Source of the DNA: Epiperipatus broadwayi
Lineage: Eukaryota > Onychophora > Udeonychophora > Euonychophora > Peripatidae
Length of the DNA stretch: 64,000 nt
Assembly (NCBI GenBank): GCA_028023455.1
Contig: JAQFVV010012441.1
Location: 7,448,625 to 7,512,624, forward strand
Direction: 5' to 3'
The notes below the pieces were generated by a model. The model saw only the letters and a list, made by a program, of their open reading frames with translations, made no database searches and had not been told where the DNA came from. How positions within the stretch are numbered: the first letter of the stretch is position 1; every line of letters starts with the position of its first letter. Position numbers and translations under genes: made by a program. Shown here piece after piece: positions 28,701 to 40,880 of the stretch.

Positions 28701-30237
28701 CAGTGATGGATTTTGCATTTATCATTGAAGATTGGGATTCAACCATCTCTATTTTATTATTCAAACTAAAATCCTGAAATTGTGGTGTGACTTAAAATTT
28801 CAGCTTTCTTCATTTCTTGTACTAATACTTTGTTCATAATGCACTATAATTTTGTTATTTTCTGCCAACATTATGTTTGAGTAATAAAATTCACCATGAT
28901 TTGAAAGCAGTAGATAGTATGTTATGGGGAAAAAATTTAAATCATTCATGATTATCAAAATATTTTTGGTCAGCCAATAAAACTTTATGTTGTTTTTCAT
29001 GTCAGTGATATATGTCATGAATATATTGTGGAAAAACCTTTACACTTTAATTTTAAATGCTGTTTTTTATGGACTACGTTTTTGTAGTGATTAAGTATAG
29101 GATTTAATATTCATTATCAGGATGATTCTTTTTTGTGGTTATCATTTTATTGATTATTGATTGGTGATTCTTCATTTGGTATTTAATTGACAACAACCTT
29201 TGCATCAGGTAGGAAAATATTGCAGTTTGTTGATAAATCTCAGATTGAAGATGTTATAATTAATAAGGTATTACTATGTGTAAAGTGTTATTCTATCTTG
29301 CCATATTATTGAAGGATGCTGATTCAGAGACATTGTTTGGTTTATTTTCTTTGTTTCAGCATTCCTGGCTGAGATTAAAGTGTCTGACTCAGGTGTATAA
29401 TGGAATTCAAGATGTTTTTTTTTTTTTCCTGAAGATAATATTACATCAGATTCTTAGTATTTGTCATATATTTTTTTCTTATTTTAACTGAAATACAGCA
29501 TCATACTCCATAAAAGTCGATTAAAATAATTTGAATATTGTAATGTGGTTTTCAAGCAAAAATGCAAAATTTACTAATGTAAAGCACATTTGTAGTATAT
29601 ATATTTATATATATTCTGCCCATAAATTATTTGCCCTGTATAATGTTGCACTAATTAATAACACAGGTCAAGACTTTGTGTGTGTGTGGAATTTGCTAGC
29701 AATTTTTTAACAGTATCTCTTTTCATTTCTTTATCCTTCAATGTTTGTACATTCTACAAAATAAAATAAAGTATTTTATATTAGTGATTAATTTATAAAG
29801 ATCATTTGCGGATGTAGCTATGCATACAATCTCTACGAATTATTTTGTAAAAATATCGTTTTGTTTTTCAAATATTCAGATACTTTTTTCTGTGTATGCA
29901 GTTATTTACATTTTTATATGTTTATATGATACAGTTCTTGACAGTCTCAAGTAATTTTGTTATATTACTATTTGATTGTCTTGAACTTTTTATAATTAAT
30001 GGATGAATTAAATATTTTATTGCTATATTTATATATTACTTATTAAATATTTAAGGAAAACTAAAATCCTGAATTTCAACAAATTCTAATGTTTTTAACC
30101 TAATCTGACTGTGGATCAGTAATTTTGTCTTTGCTATCTTGGTATGAATATTAATCATAAAACATTACTAATTCTTCAACTTATTACATGTGACAAAAGA
30201 AATACAGCACTTGTTTTTTCATATGTCATAGCTTCTT
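28701..30237. other. AT-rich DNA, nothing recognised
   Basis: No frame longer than expected by chance and no repeat boundary. Confidence 0.5.
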
Positions 30238-30330
30238 CCGGGTTGCGAACTCGCAACAACCGTCTGCAACCAACTGCTTGCTTGTAAGGCTGCTGCGCTG
30301 ACCTCTCGGCTAACAACGCTTGACTAAAAC
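30238..30330 (-). repeat. tRNA-like SINE head
   Basis: On the minus strand TAGCCGAGAGGTCAGCGC fits a pol III A box, and about 50 bases later GAGTTCGCAACCC fits a B box. This is an island of high G+C. The T-arm stem does not pair in the canonical 5+7 form, so it is a tRNA-derived sequence and not a functional tRNA gene. The leading part resembles Ser/Leu-type tRNAs. Confidence 0.55.
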
Positions 30331-30399
30331 AGCACTTTAATATCATCTTTAGTAAGCTTGACTATTCAATGATTACCAGATAGGTAATGATTTTAAATA

Positions 30400-32789
30400 T
30401 TCATTTCTGAACTGACTTCTGTTTTTTATCTTTATTAAGGAGAACTTGACACTTAGAGTTGAAAGTAAGCAGAACTAAGCAACAACCTTTTATTCGATTT
30501 TACTGATCATGTTAACGACTTGATAATTGAGAATACTTTCTTAAACAATTAGTTATTCAATCGGAATTACTTTAAATCCACAGTGAATTTCCGTAGTAAA
30601 TCTCTTTCTGAAATTAATACAAAAACACTTTTAAATGAAAAAACTAAAATAAATTGAAGAGGAAAAAATAATATTATACAAAGTATTTTTATAATAAAAT
30701 AAACTTGTTTCTCTGAAATATTTAAAAGGTCTGGTTAAAATGGATTATTGAATTTCTTATATTTAAAAAAAATGTTCAATATTTAAACGTGAAAAGCCTT
30801 TTATTTTATTTTTTTATAACAAAGAGTGTCATAACCTTTCTCTCTGTCGTTCTTTTTTTTTATATGACTTAATAGCAGTTATGTCCTTGTACTTTAAAAA
30901 TATGAACACAAACCAAAGGTAATTTTAAAATAAAAATATTATATAATACGCAAGGCAAGATGACGTGCATCTAGTTCCTGTGGCATTCACAATAAATTAC
31001 TTTCATCTACAAATTGTACTTATTTATAATATTTAAATATATAGAGCGAAAAAATTATTTCTTTGTATTTAGTTTTTTAAATATATATATTATAATGTTA
31101 AACTAATATTACTTTGGTTAGTAAATCATTCATATTCAAATCATTGACTGCTAGGTATAAAACCGCTTTCAAACTCCATTAAGTCTGTTAGCAAATTATT
31201 AATTTAAAATCACGTTGGAAGGCAATTATTAACAAAGAAATGATTAATCTGAACTATAAACACGGTCATATACATAATGGTAAGTGTATCCATCCATTAT
31301 ACTTACAAACTGACGTTCTAATTTAAATGGAATTTGAGAAAAAAATTAGATTGCGTGGAGTTTCAAACGAGTTTATTTTGCTTTTTAGATAGACAATTTA
31401 TAGCCATCTAATTTAGATAAAAATTAGAATCCAAAACAAAAACATTTAAAACTTTATCATCTTGAAGTAGTCTAGCCTGAAGAAAAATACTTTCTCCTTC
31501 GCCATTCAATTCAGAGAAAACTATACTCTGAAGTGGGTATTTAAAGCAAATTTATCTTTCACTTTAAATCACAAAATAATATAAGCACTCTAATACTTGA
31601 AAGTTAACAGATGTGAATGCACAGAATTATATTTTTAAAAATTCTGATTATTATCATTTGCGTTAGATTAATAACTTCATCCATAAAGTTTTATTTGTAT
31701 ATATATAAGAAGATATCATCTTTATTTACGTGAGCTTGTGAATATGTATATAAAGACATATGTCTGAAGACAAATAAATTCATATTATTAGGCAATAAGT
31801 ATATATATATGACATTGATTAGCAAATATGCTCGCTATGCCAACAGACTAGATTATAAATGTTTGGGCCCGTTGAATTTTGAAATGTTTAAGATTAGAAA
31901 TACACTTAGCATTTTTTTTAAATAGCTAAACTAATAAAACTAAGATTCCTAAACAATCATAAATAATGATTTATAAATGAGTGAGTATCTAGCTATTATT
32001 AGTGTAAGATTCCATATTGATCTGGGTTAGTTAGATAACTGTCCAATGAACTGTCTGCAAAAATGAAAATACAATTGTAATATGAGGCAGCTCTTTCTTT
32101 ATTGAAGAGGAAAGTTCATACATCTAAGAACACTAAGGTCATAGTTATAATTATATACAATAATATTTATGAAGTAATAATCTTCAAATGTCATATTATA
32201 GAAAAATTTTCAAGTCAGACTTTTTAGGATCATTTTAATAATCTCACAAATAATATTCTCTTGCATCAAAGTAATCAAATGAAAAATGAATTCACTTTCA
32301 TTTGGTGTTGGGTAGTAGTCAACCAGTGACATTTCATAGACTTAAAATGTTATATCAGTTGGTGATTTTAGAAAACCAGGTCATGGTTTTATACAATAAT
32401 GCAAAAAGATATTAGTTGTAAGTTCATTAAAATGACTAAAAACTATAACTTGTACAAAATTCTTCCAGGATGCAGAATTGAAGATTATTACTTCCTAAAT
32501 ATTATGTAGTCTCATGACTATGTATTTAATAAACATTTTTTCTTTACAGATTTATTAAAATTAATCAAATTAAATATATATTAAATAAAGTGTAATGATA
32601 TCTAGCTTTCAAAGTACCATCTGTGCTATTTCACCAATTGTTATATGATAAAAAAAAGTGAACCATTTTCTGCAAGACATTTGTTTCAGGATATCTTCAT
32701 TTTCAACATTCTTAAAAGATTACTAATCTTTATACTAATATAAGGCCTTCTTTTTTATATAATATCATTAATGCACGTTATTTTATGTT
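30400..32789. other. AT-rich DNA, nothing recognised
   Basis: Only short TA runs (31081-31090, 31800-31810) and no open frame of note. Confidence 0.5.
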
Positions 32790-33750
32790 AAATTTTGAAT
32801 ATATTTATAAAAATGAAACAGTAACAATTAGATTACATAATGATACTAGGATGGTTAACATTGAGATAGTGTGACTCCATATTTCCAAAATTTTTACAGC
32901 AGTACTGCAAGAAATATTTTGTGAATTAAAAAGAGAAACTAAAGAAGTAAAAGTAAATGGAGATTATTTAAGTCATTTAGATTTTGCAGATGATGTAGTT
33001 GTTTTTGCAAATAATGCTTTAGAGCTTCAGGAAATGTAGCAAGTGTCATCAGATGAAAGTAAGAAAGTAGGACTAAGGATAAATGTTAAAAAGACTAGAG
33101 TAATGTTCAATGGATTTACTCAAAAGATGAAAATAAAAATTGGTTAGGATGAATTAGAAGAAATTAACAATTAGCTTGGTCAGATTATTACTGCAGATAG
33201 AAATATAATGAATGAAATTAATCATAGAATTAAATGACTTGGTTGGAGTACTTTTGCTAAAAATAACTTAATCCTAAAAGAAAATATGCCTATGTGTTTG
33301 AAAAGAAAGACTTTTAATAAATGTATTTTACCATTCTTACTTATGAATATGGGACTTGGTCACTTAATAAAAGAGCAATACAGATATTTTGGAACAATCA
33401 AAGAAGTATGGAGAGATACATGTTATGAGTAACAAGAAGAGACTGAAAACATAACATATGGGATAGAGAACAAACAGGTATTACTGGCATCATTAAAAGA
33501 ATTAAAAGACTGAAATGGAGTTGAGTTAGACATATTACTAGAAGAGATGATAATAGATGGAAAATTAAAATTTTAAACTGGATTCCAGGAGATTGTAAAA
33601 GACCCATAAAGAGACCACATGTGAGATGGACAAGATGAGAAAGTGTGCAGGGGTGATATGGAGAAGAGAAGCTAGATATCAGAGAAGATGGATTGAACTT
33701 GGAGAGACCTTCATCCTACACTGGATTGATGATGGTTGACAGTGATGATA
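32790..33750 (+). pseudogene. RTE-type LINE reverse transcriptase, decayed copy
   Basis: Collinear with 21525-22510: the same ATATTTATAAAAATG start, the FADDVVVFANNA block, VKKTRVMF, and the C-terminal region up to WIDDG. A degenerate TGATGATAATGATGA tail follows. Stops and indels occur throughout, for example in place of the QGDS box and after LQEM. Homology starts at almost the same 5' point as in the 21.5 kb copy, so both come from similarly truncated insertions or share a deletion. Confidence 0.85.
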
Positions 33751-34279
33751 ATGATGAAATTTTGAATAATTAATAGCATTGTCATGCAGGTGGTATATTT
33801 CATTTTTATAAATTTGCATATTAATTAATTTGTATGTTCTTTCTTCTATACACCCATATTAGTGCTATGAATATGAATGACCTGCTAAGCTGTAAATCTT
33901 TAAAGGAGTTATAAGTTTATAATCTTTCTGGCATAGTGGAATTTCACTATAGATTGATTTACAAATGATTAGGGAAAGAAAAAGGGTAGATTGAATTAAT
34001 AAATAGTATTATTCCACTTTCTAGACAAAGTGATGCCAGACAGTTTTTTGTTTTTTTCTTTTTCTATCATTGCATTATTATTATTATTAAATTCATATTT
34101 TGTTCTATAAAATCTTGGTATTTCTTTATTTCTCTCCATCATTCTTTTTAACTATTACATATGGCTAAATATAATTAAATCTAAGTTGAAATCATATATA
34201 CATATATATTGATCCAGGTCCCCTGAATAATTATTTATAATAACTATTGCTTTAAATATCTTTTATAATAACATTTTAA
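33751..34279. other. AT-rich DNA, nothing recognised
   Basis: Short (TTA)n run near 34076-34089. Confidence 0.5.
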
Positions 34280-35300
34280 TATTACAGGAATGGACTGGCC
34301 CTTCAAGCTGAGAAGTAGAATAACATTGATAGATGAACCATCAATGGTACCTATAACCAGATTGAAGCTATACAAAGCATAACCTATGATCACATTTCCA
34401 GGCTATAGCACTTCTCAACTGCTAAATCAAACACTACATCCAAGCATTTTATTTATTTTGAGTATAAACTCAGGTGCCATATGACTATATAAGCTATATA
34501 GCCAGCATTCTTGGATGATATGCCACAAACCTAGTACTTGAAATATCCCATGGCTAGCTCACACTCTGTCTCAGAGTCCAGCATGTTTACTTAACATATG
34601 CAAATAACTATACTCTTAAATTAATAGTGATGCAGTAACAAGAGATAGAGAGAGAATAGACCAAATAACAATTAAGCAACATTATTATTTATTTACACAT
34701 ACACATATACTTAACATAATATAACATAATAAATGTTTATATAAGAAAATATAAATGATGACTTTAGGCTATAGTTATAATAGTCCTTTGTTAAAGTTCA
34801 TTTCACTTAAAAATAAAGTGTCTATAGATCTTTATTACAGAAAATATATTTAAAGTATCTTTATCTAGATTTTCATTTGTGTGTATTTTCCAACTGGTTG
34901 GCCTTTCATTTCTATTAATGGCTTCATGGCTTTCCTTCAAGATTTCTGTTGAAACAATGAGGGAGTGTATGCAGCAACATCTATTCACAATCCAAGCATT
35001 TTTTCTGGACATTGACTCTAGGTGAGTATAGTTGATTTTGCTGGGAACTAGAGATGAAGTTGTCAAACATCCTAAAGATGGTCAAGAACTGCCTGTTGCT
35101 GGATCTTCAGCTTTTGCATTGATGTTGATCACAGCAGTAATTTATTTCATTCTGTCTGATCTGAACTGAACTTGAACTGAACCCGAACTGGACTGAATTA
35201 CAGATTGCAGACCTGACTAATTCTATTACAAAATGAAGAGTGGAATAATTCAATCCCAAAATGCAGGCCAAACTAAATAACAATAGGCCATAGTGACTTT
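34280..35300. other. Unassigned higher-complexity stretch
   Basis: Clearly less AT-rich than its surroundings, with a small repeat at 35158-35198 (GAACTGAAC-type units). An 87-codon minus frame (34803-35066) starts MTTSSLVPSK and is unrecognised. It may be an old mobile-element remnant; I cannot place it. Confidence 0.25.
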
Positions 35301-35714
35301 ATATACTTTTTCTTTCTCATTGTTTTAATTCTTTATCATAGTTTTTTAATTTTGATCGTAACTTAAATCTGTTTTTTTCTTAATTAATTTTTACATTTCA
35401 TTAATCTAATTTAGTTTTACATTTCATGTTATCTAATCTTTTCTTAGATTAATCTACTATCTTCTTGCATTACGAATAGTTAGTTTACATAGATTTTTAA
35501 TTAATTCAATTGTTAGTTTTACCTTTTCTTTATCAGTCAGTAATATTTTAAAGTAATTACATTTTTAAAAGTTTTTCTTTTCACTAATTTTGATTGATTT
35601 TTTTTTTCATTTTTACTTAATTTTAAAAAGGAAAGAGTTTTTAAATCTTTCCTATCCCATTCTCAAGGCCAAGCTTTATTTTCTTTTCACAGAAAATATA
35701 ACACAATCTTTTTT

Positions 35715-35862
35715 TAAAACAGGCAAAAGTCACTATACATATTGCCACACATGGCAAGCTAGAGTAATCATTGGATGCCCCATCTAGTGCCTACTCATCC
35801 AATATTCCCAGTCTAGTTTCCGGCTTGTGGTCTTCATTAGTGAGGAGCCTTAGTTAAAGACA
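35715..35862 (-). mobile_element. R2-family hammerhead repeat, decayed
   Basis: Matches R2 from GGCAAAA to GAGGAGCCTTAG. The ribozyme region on the minus strand reads CTAATGA...GGAAACTAGAC where active copies have CTGATGA...GAAACTAGTC. Core base G5 and the U before the cleavage site are therefore lost, and this copy cannot be active. Confidence 0.7.
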
Positions 35863-35975
35863 ATCTTTTTTATTATTTTTAAAACTTTGTTTATAAATTT
35901 AATCATATATTTTTTTTAAAAAATTATGAAAGATATGAGTTTTATAAGACATATCTCACTAGCATTACTATATAT

Positions 35976-36005
35976 TGTGACGACCACGTAAAGTCGTCGA
36001 CACAC
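35976..36005 (+). repeat. GC-richer inverted motif TGTGACGAC...GTCGTCGACACA
   Basis: A short imperfect palindrome followed by a TA run. It resembles an LTR start (TGTGACG...) but no matching LTR end is visible. Confidence 0.3.
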
Positions 36006-36659
36006 ATATATATTTATTAATAAAATTAGAAAGTAATAAAGGTGAAATAAATTAGCTAATAAATTTTTTTTAAAAAAAGAAAGGAAGGAAAAGAAAAATT
36101 GAAATTCTAATGTCAAAATTAGTGTGGATTTTGTAATAGTAAGAGAAGGGGAGGGGGGCTGCATAAATAAAGAAATGTGTCTCTTTCTCTCTTGTAAGTC
36201 AAATGCTAGAAAGTTATTTTGTTTACTGTGGGAGAGGGGAAAAGGAAGCATAAAGAAATGTGTGTCTTCTTTCTCATTAAAAAAAATATATATTATAACA
36301 AATTAAAATAAATGTAAAACGTAAATGTGAAAAAAATGAATGAATTCTAAACTTTAAATAAAATAAATGTAATATGTGATATATAAAAAAGAAACAATAT
36401 GGCCATAGGGAAGTCTGTTGGACAAATTAAATTCCACGGACAAAGAAATGTTATCAATGGAAGATTTTGCCTGATCTGTTAAATTATTGGGACTTACATT
36501 CCAGCCACTAATTAAATAAAGAAACGTAATGATAAGAATTGGTTGGAAATCTAAGTCTTAATTAAAAATTTTAAAAACAACGAACAAAGAAAGAGATTAA
36601 GAAAATTATAATTTTTGTCTGGCATTGCTAGTAGAGACTTTAGAGAAGCAACAGCTAAA

Positions 36660-36725
36660 AGAAAATGGAAGAAGTGATGGCTAGTGGCGTTAAAGGGAGT
36701 GGGTTCGGATTCAAGCCATCTCATC
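36660..36725 (+). repeat. Possible tRNA-like SINE remnant
   Basis: TGGCTAGTGGCGTT fits an A box and GGTTCGGATTCAAGCC an extended B box, but they are too close together for a tRNA. The 36720-36900 part downstream is also less AT-rich. Confidence 0.3.
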
Positions 36726-37136
36726 ACTGACTCACAATTAAGATCTTTGCCTGACCTCTAGAGGGACCGGCTTCTGTAGTGTCAATTGAAACTCAACCTA
36801 AAGAATCAACCAGCAAACTGGATGAAAATAACCCCACAAACTGAGGAAGTTAATCAAGAGTGGAAGAAATACCCATGGGACAATTACAACGAAGCCTAGG
36901 TAAAAGCATGCATGCATTTTCATTCGTCTACTATTCATAATTAAATATAAAATTAATGATTTGATAAATAGAACTCTATCAACAGGATTTTAAGAACTTT
37001 TATATCTGATCTATTTTCATATTTATTATAGCCATGTATTTATAAGGTTGTTTATTATTATTATTATAATGTAATTTTTTATATAAAGTGTGAATATTAT
37101 TATTAAACATATTTGTCATTAAATTTGTATCCTTCT

Positions 37137-37376
37137 TTATTCTCCTATCACCAAGCTACGACAGGGGGAAACCAAGTAGTGATTAAAGTGCATACTGATT
37201 TGTTTAAGATATTCATGTGCTGCTTGTTCTTGGAATCCCAATTCTAAAAATAAATAGCAGCGCTGGACATTCGCTAAGTTTCTTTGAAATAGTTTGCTCA
37301 GTTCAGCAGCCGAGAGTTTTGGCTGGGAAAAATAACGCCAAGATAATATGTACGTATTGCCTTGGGGTTCAGTCAA
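37137..37376 (-). pseudogene. Unidentified 79-codon coding-like fragment
   Basis: The frame is polar with normal amino-acid variety, in contrast to the low-complexity frames around it. It includes LAAELSKLFQRNLANVQRC-like helices and ends near SPCRSLVIGE. Its local G+C is higher than its neighbours. It could be part of a retroelement gag or another mobile-element protein, but I do not recognise it. Confidence 0.25.
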
Positions 37377-37596
37377 GGGTATAGATATGAAGTTAAATTT
37401 GTATCTGTATTAGCTCTCTGCTTGTATTGTAATGGCGTTGGTTAAAATAATGAATAAGATAACAAAGAATCTAAGTTGAAAACAATAAATGGATAAAGAG
37501 TCAAAGTCAGAGAAAGAATTAAAGTATAATAAATTAAGTATAATGTAGAATAAAATAATCGAAATAAATATAGTTGAAGTATAAATAAATAGAAGC

Positions 37597-38135
37597 ACTT
37601 GTACTCAGACTTTGAAGCTTCTTATAGCTATCCACTCCACCTTATACAACCAATAGACATAACCACATAATTGTGAAAAATATAAATGATCTCCAATATA
37701 TATATATATATATTCTGCTAAATTAGCAATCAATAGTTGGTCCAGATCATCATCATGTGTAGTTTATATCAAGATAGCAACTCTTCAAACTTTAATGGAC
37801 AATCTCTTCAGCCATTCACATCATTGAAAATTCAAGGATGGAGCACTCAAAGCCTATATTGATGCCAATATTATAGTTACACCCATGTTGATTTTAAATC
37901 ACTCAGACTCCTTATTTATAGGACCGTAATATGTTCATTTAAATACACAGTTGAGGGATGGGCAGAATACAGATTGAATATGTAATATTTATAATTAGAA
38001 GAACTTGAACTCAGACTTTCAAGCTCCCCATAACTATCCACTCCATCTTATACAATGAAATCAGCACTCCTCAATTGATCCAGATCACCATTTCTCACAT
38101 ATATAACAATCTGTGCTCAGATGAAGTGGACTGCT
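37597..38135 (-). mobile_element. R3-family repeat, minus arm (1.3 units in tandem)
   Basis: On the plus strand CTTGWACTCAGACTTT begins at 37598 and again at 38004, giving a tandem period of 406 bp. The ribozyme region of the first unit is decayed: the core reads CTATTGA and a TA run has replaced helix III. The second unit is truncated near 38135. Confidence 0.7.
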
Positions 38136-38700
38136 ATGAGAAGCTTAAAAATCTGAATTCAACTCCTAATTACATTGAGTTTAGTACAAATAATATACCT
38201 GTATTTAAATATGGTATATTTGGTCTTTATTGTGCCCATCCCTCTTCTGTATGTTTAAATGGATATGTTATGATCCCCTATATATGAATAATGAGAGTAA
38301 TTTAAAGTCAACATGGACATGATGATAATATTGGTATTAATATGGGTTTTGAGTGTTCCATCCTTGGATTTTCAATGATATGGATGGCTGAATAGTGGGA
38401 GGATGACAATAATGAAGCTTGGTGATTAAAGTTTGAAGATATACTATCTTAATATAAACCAAGCACTGATGTATATATGTGTGGGAGATGGTGATCTGGA
38501 CCAACTGATGAGTGCTGGTTCTTGACCAATTACATACACCGGAGATCATTTATCTTTTTCACACATATATAGTCACATGTATCAATAGTATAAGGTAGAG
38601 TGAATAACAATGGAGAACTTGAAAGTCTAAATTCAAGTCCTTGTAATTGTATTAAGTTTAGTATAAATTTTATATACGTGTATTTAAATATTATTTATAC
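38136..38700 (+). mobile_element. R3-family repeat, plus arm
   Basis: Inverted counterpart of the preceding feature: it has the GGTGATCTGGACCAACTGATGA block, then AGATCATTTATC, and the tRNA-like GAAAGTCTAAATTCAAGTCC near 38618-38640. The ribozyme has CTGATGA at 38505-38511, but GAAA is destroyed (CTTGACC). With 37597-38135 it forms a large palindrome. Confidence 0.7.
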
Positions 38701-40019
38701 ATATATAAATATTCTCCTGTCTGAATAGAATTTATGGGGGAAAAAATTTATACTTATTATTAAATACTACTTTCCAAATAACTAAATTAATAGAAATACT
38801 TTTTTAAATGAGAGAATTTATCACATGAAATTAAGAAAAAAAGCTCATCTGATTTTAGTAGAAAAACATTAATTTTTAATGTGTAAATTTAGATACAACA
38901 AAAAAATGTTTATATTTAATTTAGAAATTCTGTCTGTTGTTTGGTTGTGTATTTGAGCCATATCTTGAAACTGATATTTAATATATTTCTGTCAAATGGA
39001 TTTTTTTCAAATTTTATACATGCTAGATTGTCAATGATAACCCAATATTTGAGGATTGTCCAACCACATGTCCAGTCTTACAGTGCTAGTGGTCTGAATT
39101 TTAAATTACATTGATTTCACCTCAGTATATTTTCAGTGATGTACAATATGGAAGTATACTTTTAAACATAGAATTTTATTAAATTTTATGACTAAGTCAC
39201 TAAAAAGCATCTATAGGTAAAAAGAAAAAAGAATTGAATGATAAAATCTTAATTTCTTTGATTGTTTAATCTTTCAACTCATGAGAAAAAATTATTATTC
39301 TTCCTAGTAAAAATTTTTGTAATAATTTTCATTTGATATTTGTGTCAAATCTTTATTCTATATTAAAATTTAATAAACAGACTTTATTTGTTAGAAATAT
39401 TAAGATTCTAAATGAAAAATGTCCTACAAAATCATATTTGAAGTTTGAAATTTTGAAAAAATAAAATGAAATGCATAATGAAAACAGTGAATTTTCTTTG
39501 ATTGGATGGTGTAAAAGAAAGCCAGCAAAGCTGGTAACAAAAGAAAATTAGCAAAATTCTTGTTAAATAATTTTTTAATATGAACAAATTAATGTGAAAC
39601 CATCATAAATCTATCAAATTTTAAATTAAAATTGCATTTATAATTTTATTGCCATATTTTTCTGTTTAACATTAAAATCGAATTTGCCAACTTATATTTT
39701 TAAAAATAAAACATACTTGAATGAAATCAAACTATAATCATGTATACTTCTGTTATTAAGTAGAAATATTGAGTAAAAATAAATGTAAATATTTAAATAA
39801 ATTAGACATTCATTTTTTTTGCAATTTCTACATTTAATCAAAAATCTTCTTGTAGTAATATTGCAAATAATCTTGAAACTGGAGAACAAAGTAGCTAGCA
39901 ATCATTGATGCCGTAAGAAAGACTAAATTACTTTGAAATTTCTCATGGCTGCAAATATTGATTTCTTCAGTTTTTTTTAACAATTAAATTAATATTATTT
40001 TAATTTTATTTTCTATTTC
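38701..40019. other. AT-rich DNA, nothing recognised
   Basis: Could be intron or intergenic. No frame of note. Confidence 0.5.
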
Positions 40020-40021
40020 AG

Positions 40022-40136
40022 AAAAATAGCATTATGGGGAGCTGCAGGAGAGCAAAGAAAAGTTGAAGAACAATCAGCACTCACTTCAAAAAAGCTTCTA
40101 AACAAAATAATTTGTAATTATTTCCTGGATTATTAA
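40022..40136 (+). CDS. Candidate terminal exon of a host gene
   Basis: A polypyrimidine tract ending TTTTCTATTTCAG (acceptor AG at 40020-40021) precedes 38 open codons in phase 1, beginning KIALWGAAGEQRKVEEQS and ending with TAA at 40134-40136. An AATAAA signal follows at 40156-40161. The peptide is of mixed, hydrophilic composition, unlike the Ile/Asn/Lys/Tyr-rich chance frames nearby. I do not recognise the protein. Upstream exons are not visible, which would imply long introns. A chance acceptor plus a short frame cannot be excluded. Confidence 0.35.
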
Positions 40137-40155
40137 CTAAAATAAGTTTTTTAAA

Positions 40156-40161
40156 AATAAA
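40156..40161 (+). promoter_or_regulatory. Possible polyadenylation signal AATAAA
   Basis: Lies 20 bases after the stop of the candidate terminal exon. AATAAA is common by chance in DNA this AT-rich, so it is only supportive. Confidence 0.3.
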
Positions 40162-40817
40162 GCCTTTGTAAATACAAAATTTAATGAACAACTTTTAATA
40201 TATATGAATTTAATTTCAAATATTAGAAATACTCCTACATTGTTTATATTATCAGTTTTTAAATTTAAATACAAGTAATTATAAAAGATCTGTGGCAAAA
40301 ATTCAAATGCAAACAAAATTTTAAAAAATATTTAAAACACTTATTTAATTTGACAAATAATATGCTAATAAGCAAATTTTTTTTCTCTTTAACCACAATT
40401 ATGATTGTTGTATTTGACTTGAAATAAAAACATGTAATATCTGTGAATTAATTCAATCACTATTTTTAAAACTTATGATAGAATTAATCAGTTTATAAAT
40501 ATCATATGCCTTTATTTTAAATTAAATACAACAACTATAATTGTTGTTAATGAAAAAAAATATTTTGGACATTAATTTAATATTAAACATATAATATACG
40601 TTACTTTTTTATATTGTTTACCCAATCAATGAAAATAAGCTTAAAATTGAAAAAATAGCTATAAGTGCTTCTGTAGTGTGATATCATTATTGAATAATTT
40701 CTAGTCTAATGAATGACTAACAAAAAATTATTAATATAGTGATTTGTGTCAAAGTTGTGAGAGTAGCATGTTTGACACATCAATTAAAATGTAGAATTTT
40801 ATATCAAAACAATGATA

Positions 40818-40880
40818 GAGATATGTGTAAGAGATTGTTGTCTGGACAACTGATGAGTGCTGGTTCAGCATGAAATATGC
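40818..40880 (+). mobile_element. R3-family fragment ending in the ribozyme
   Basis: Contains CTGATGA (40850-40856), the GTGCTG/CAGCAT helix II and GAAA (40872-40875). Family similarity then stops within helix III (ATATGC, then unrelated sequence). The break therefore falls a few bases before the predicted self-cleavage site. Confidence 0.6.
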
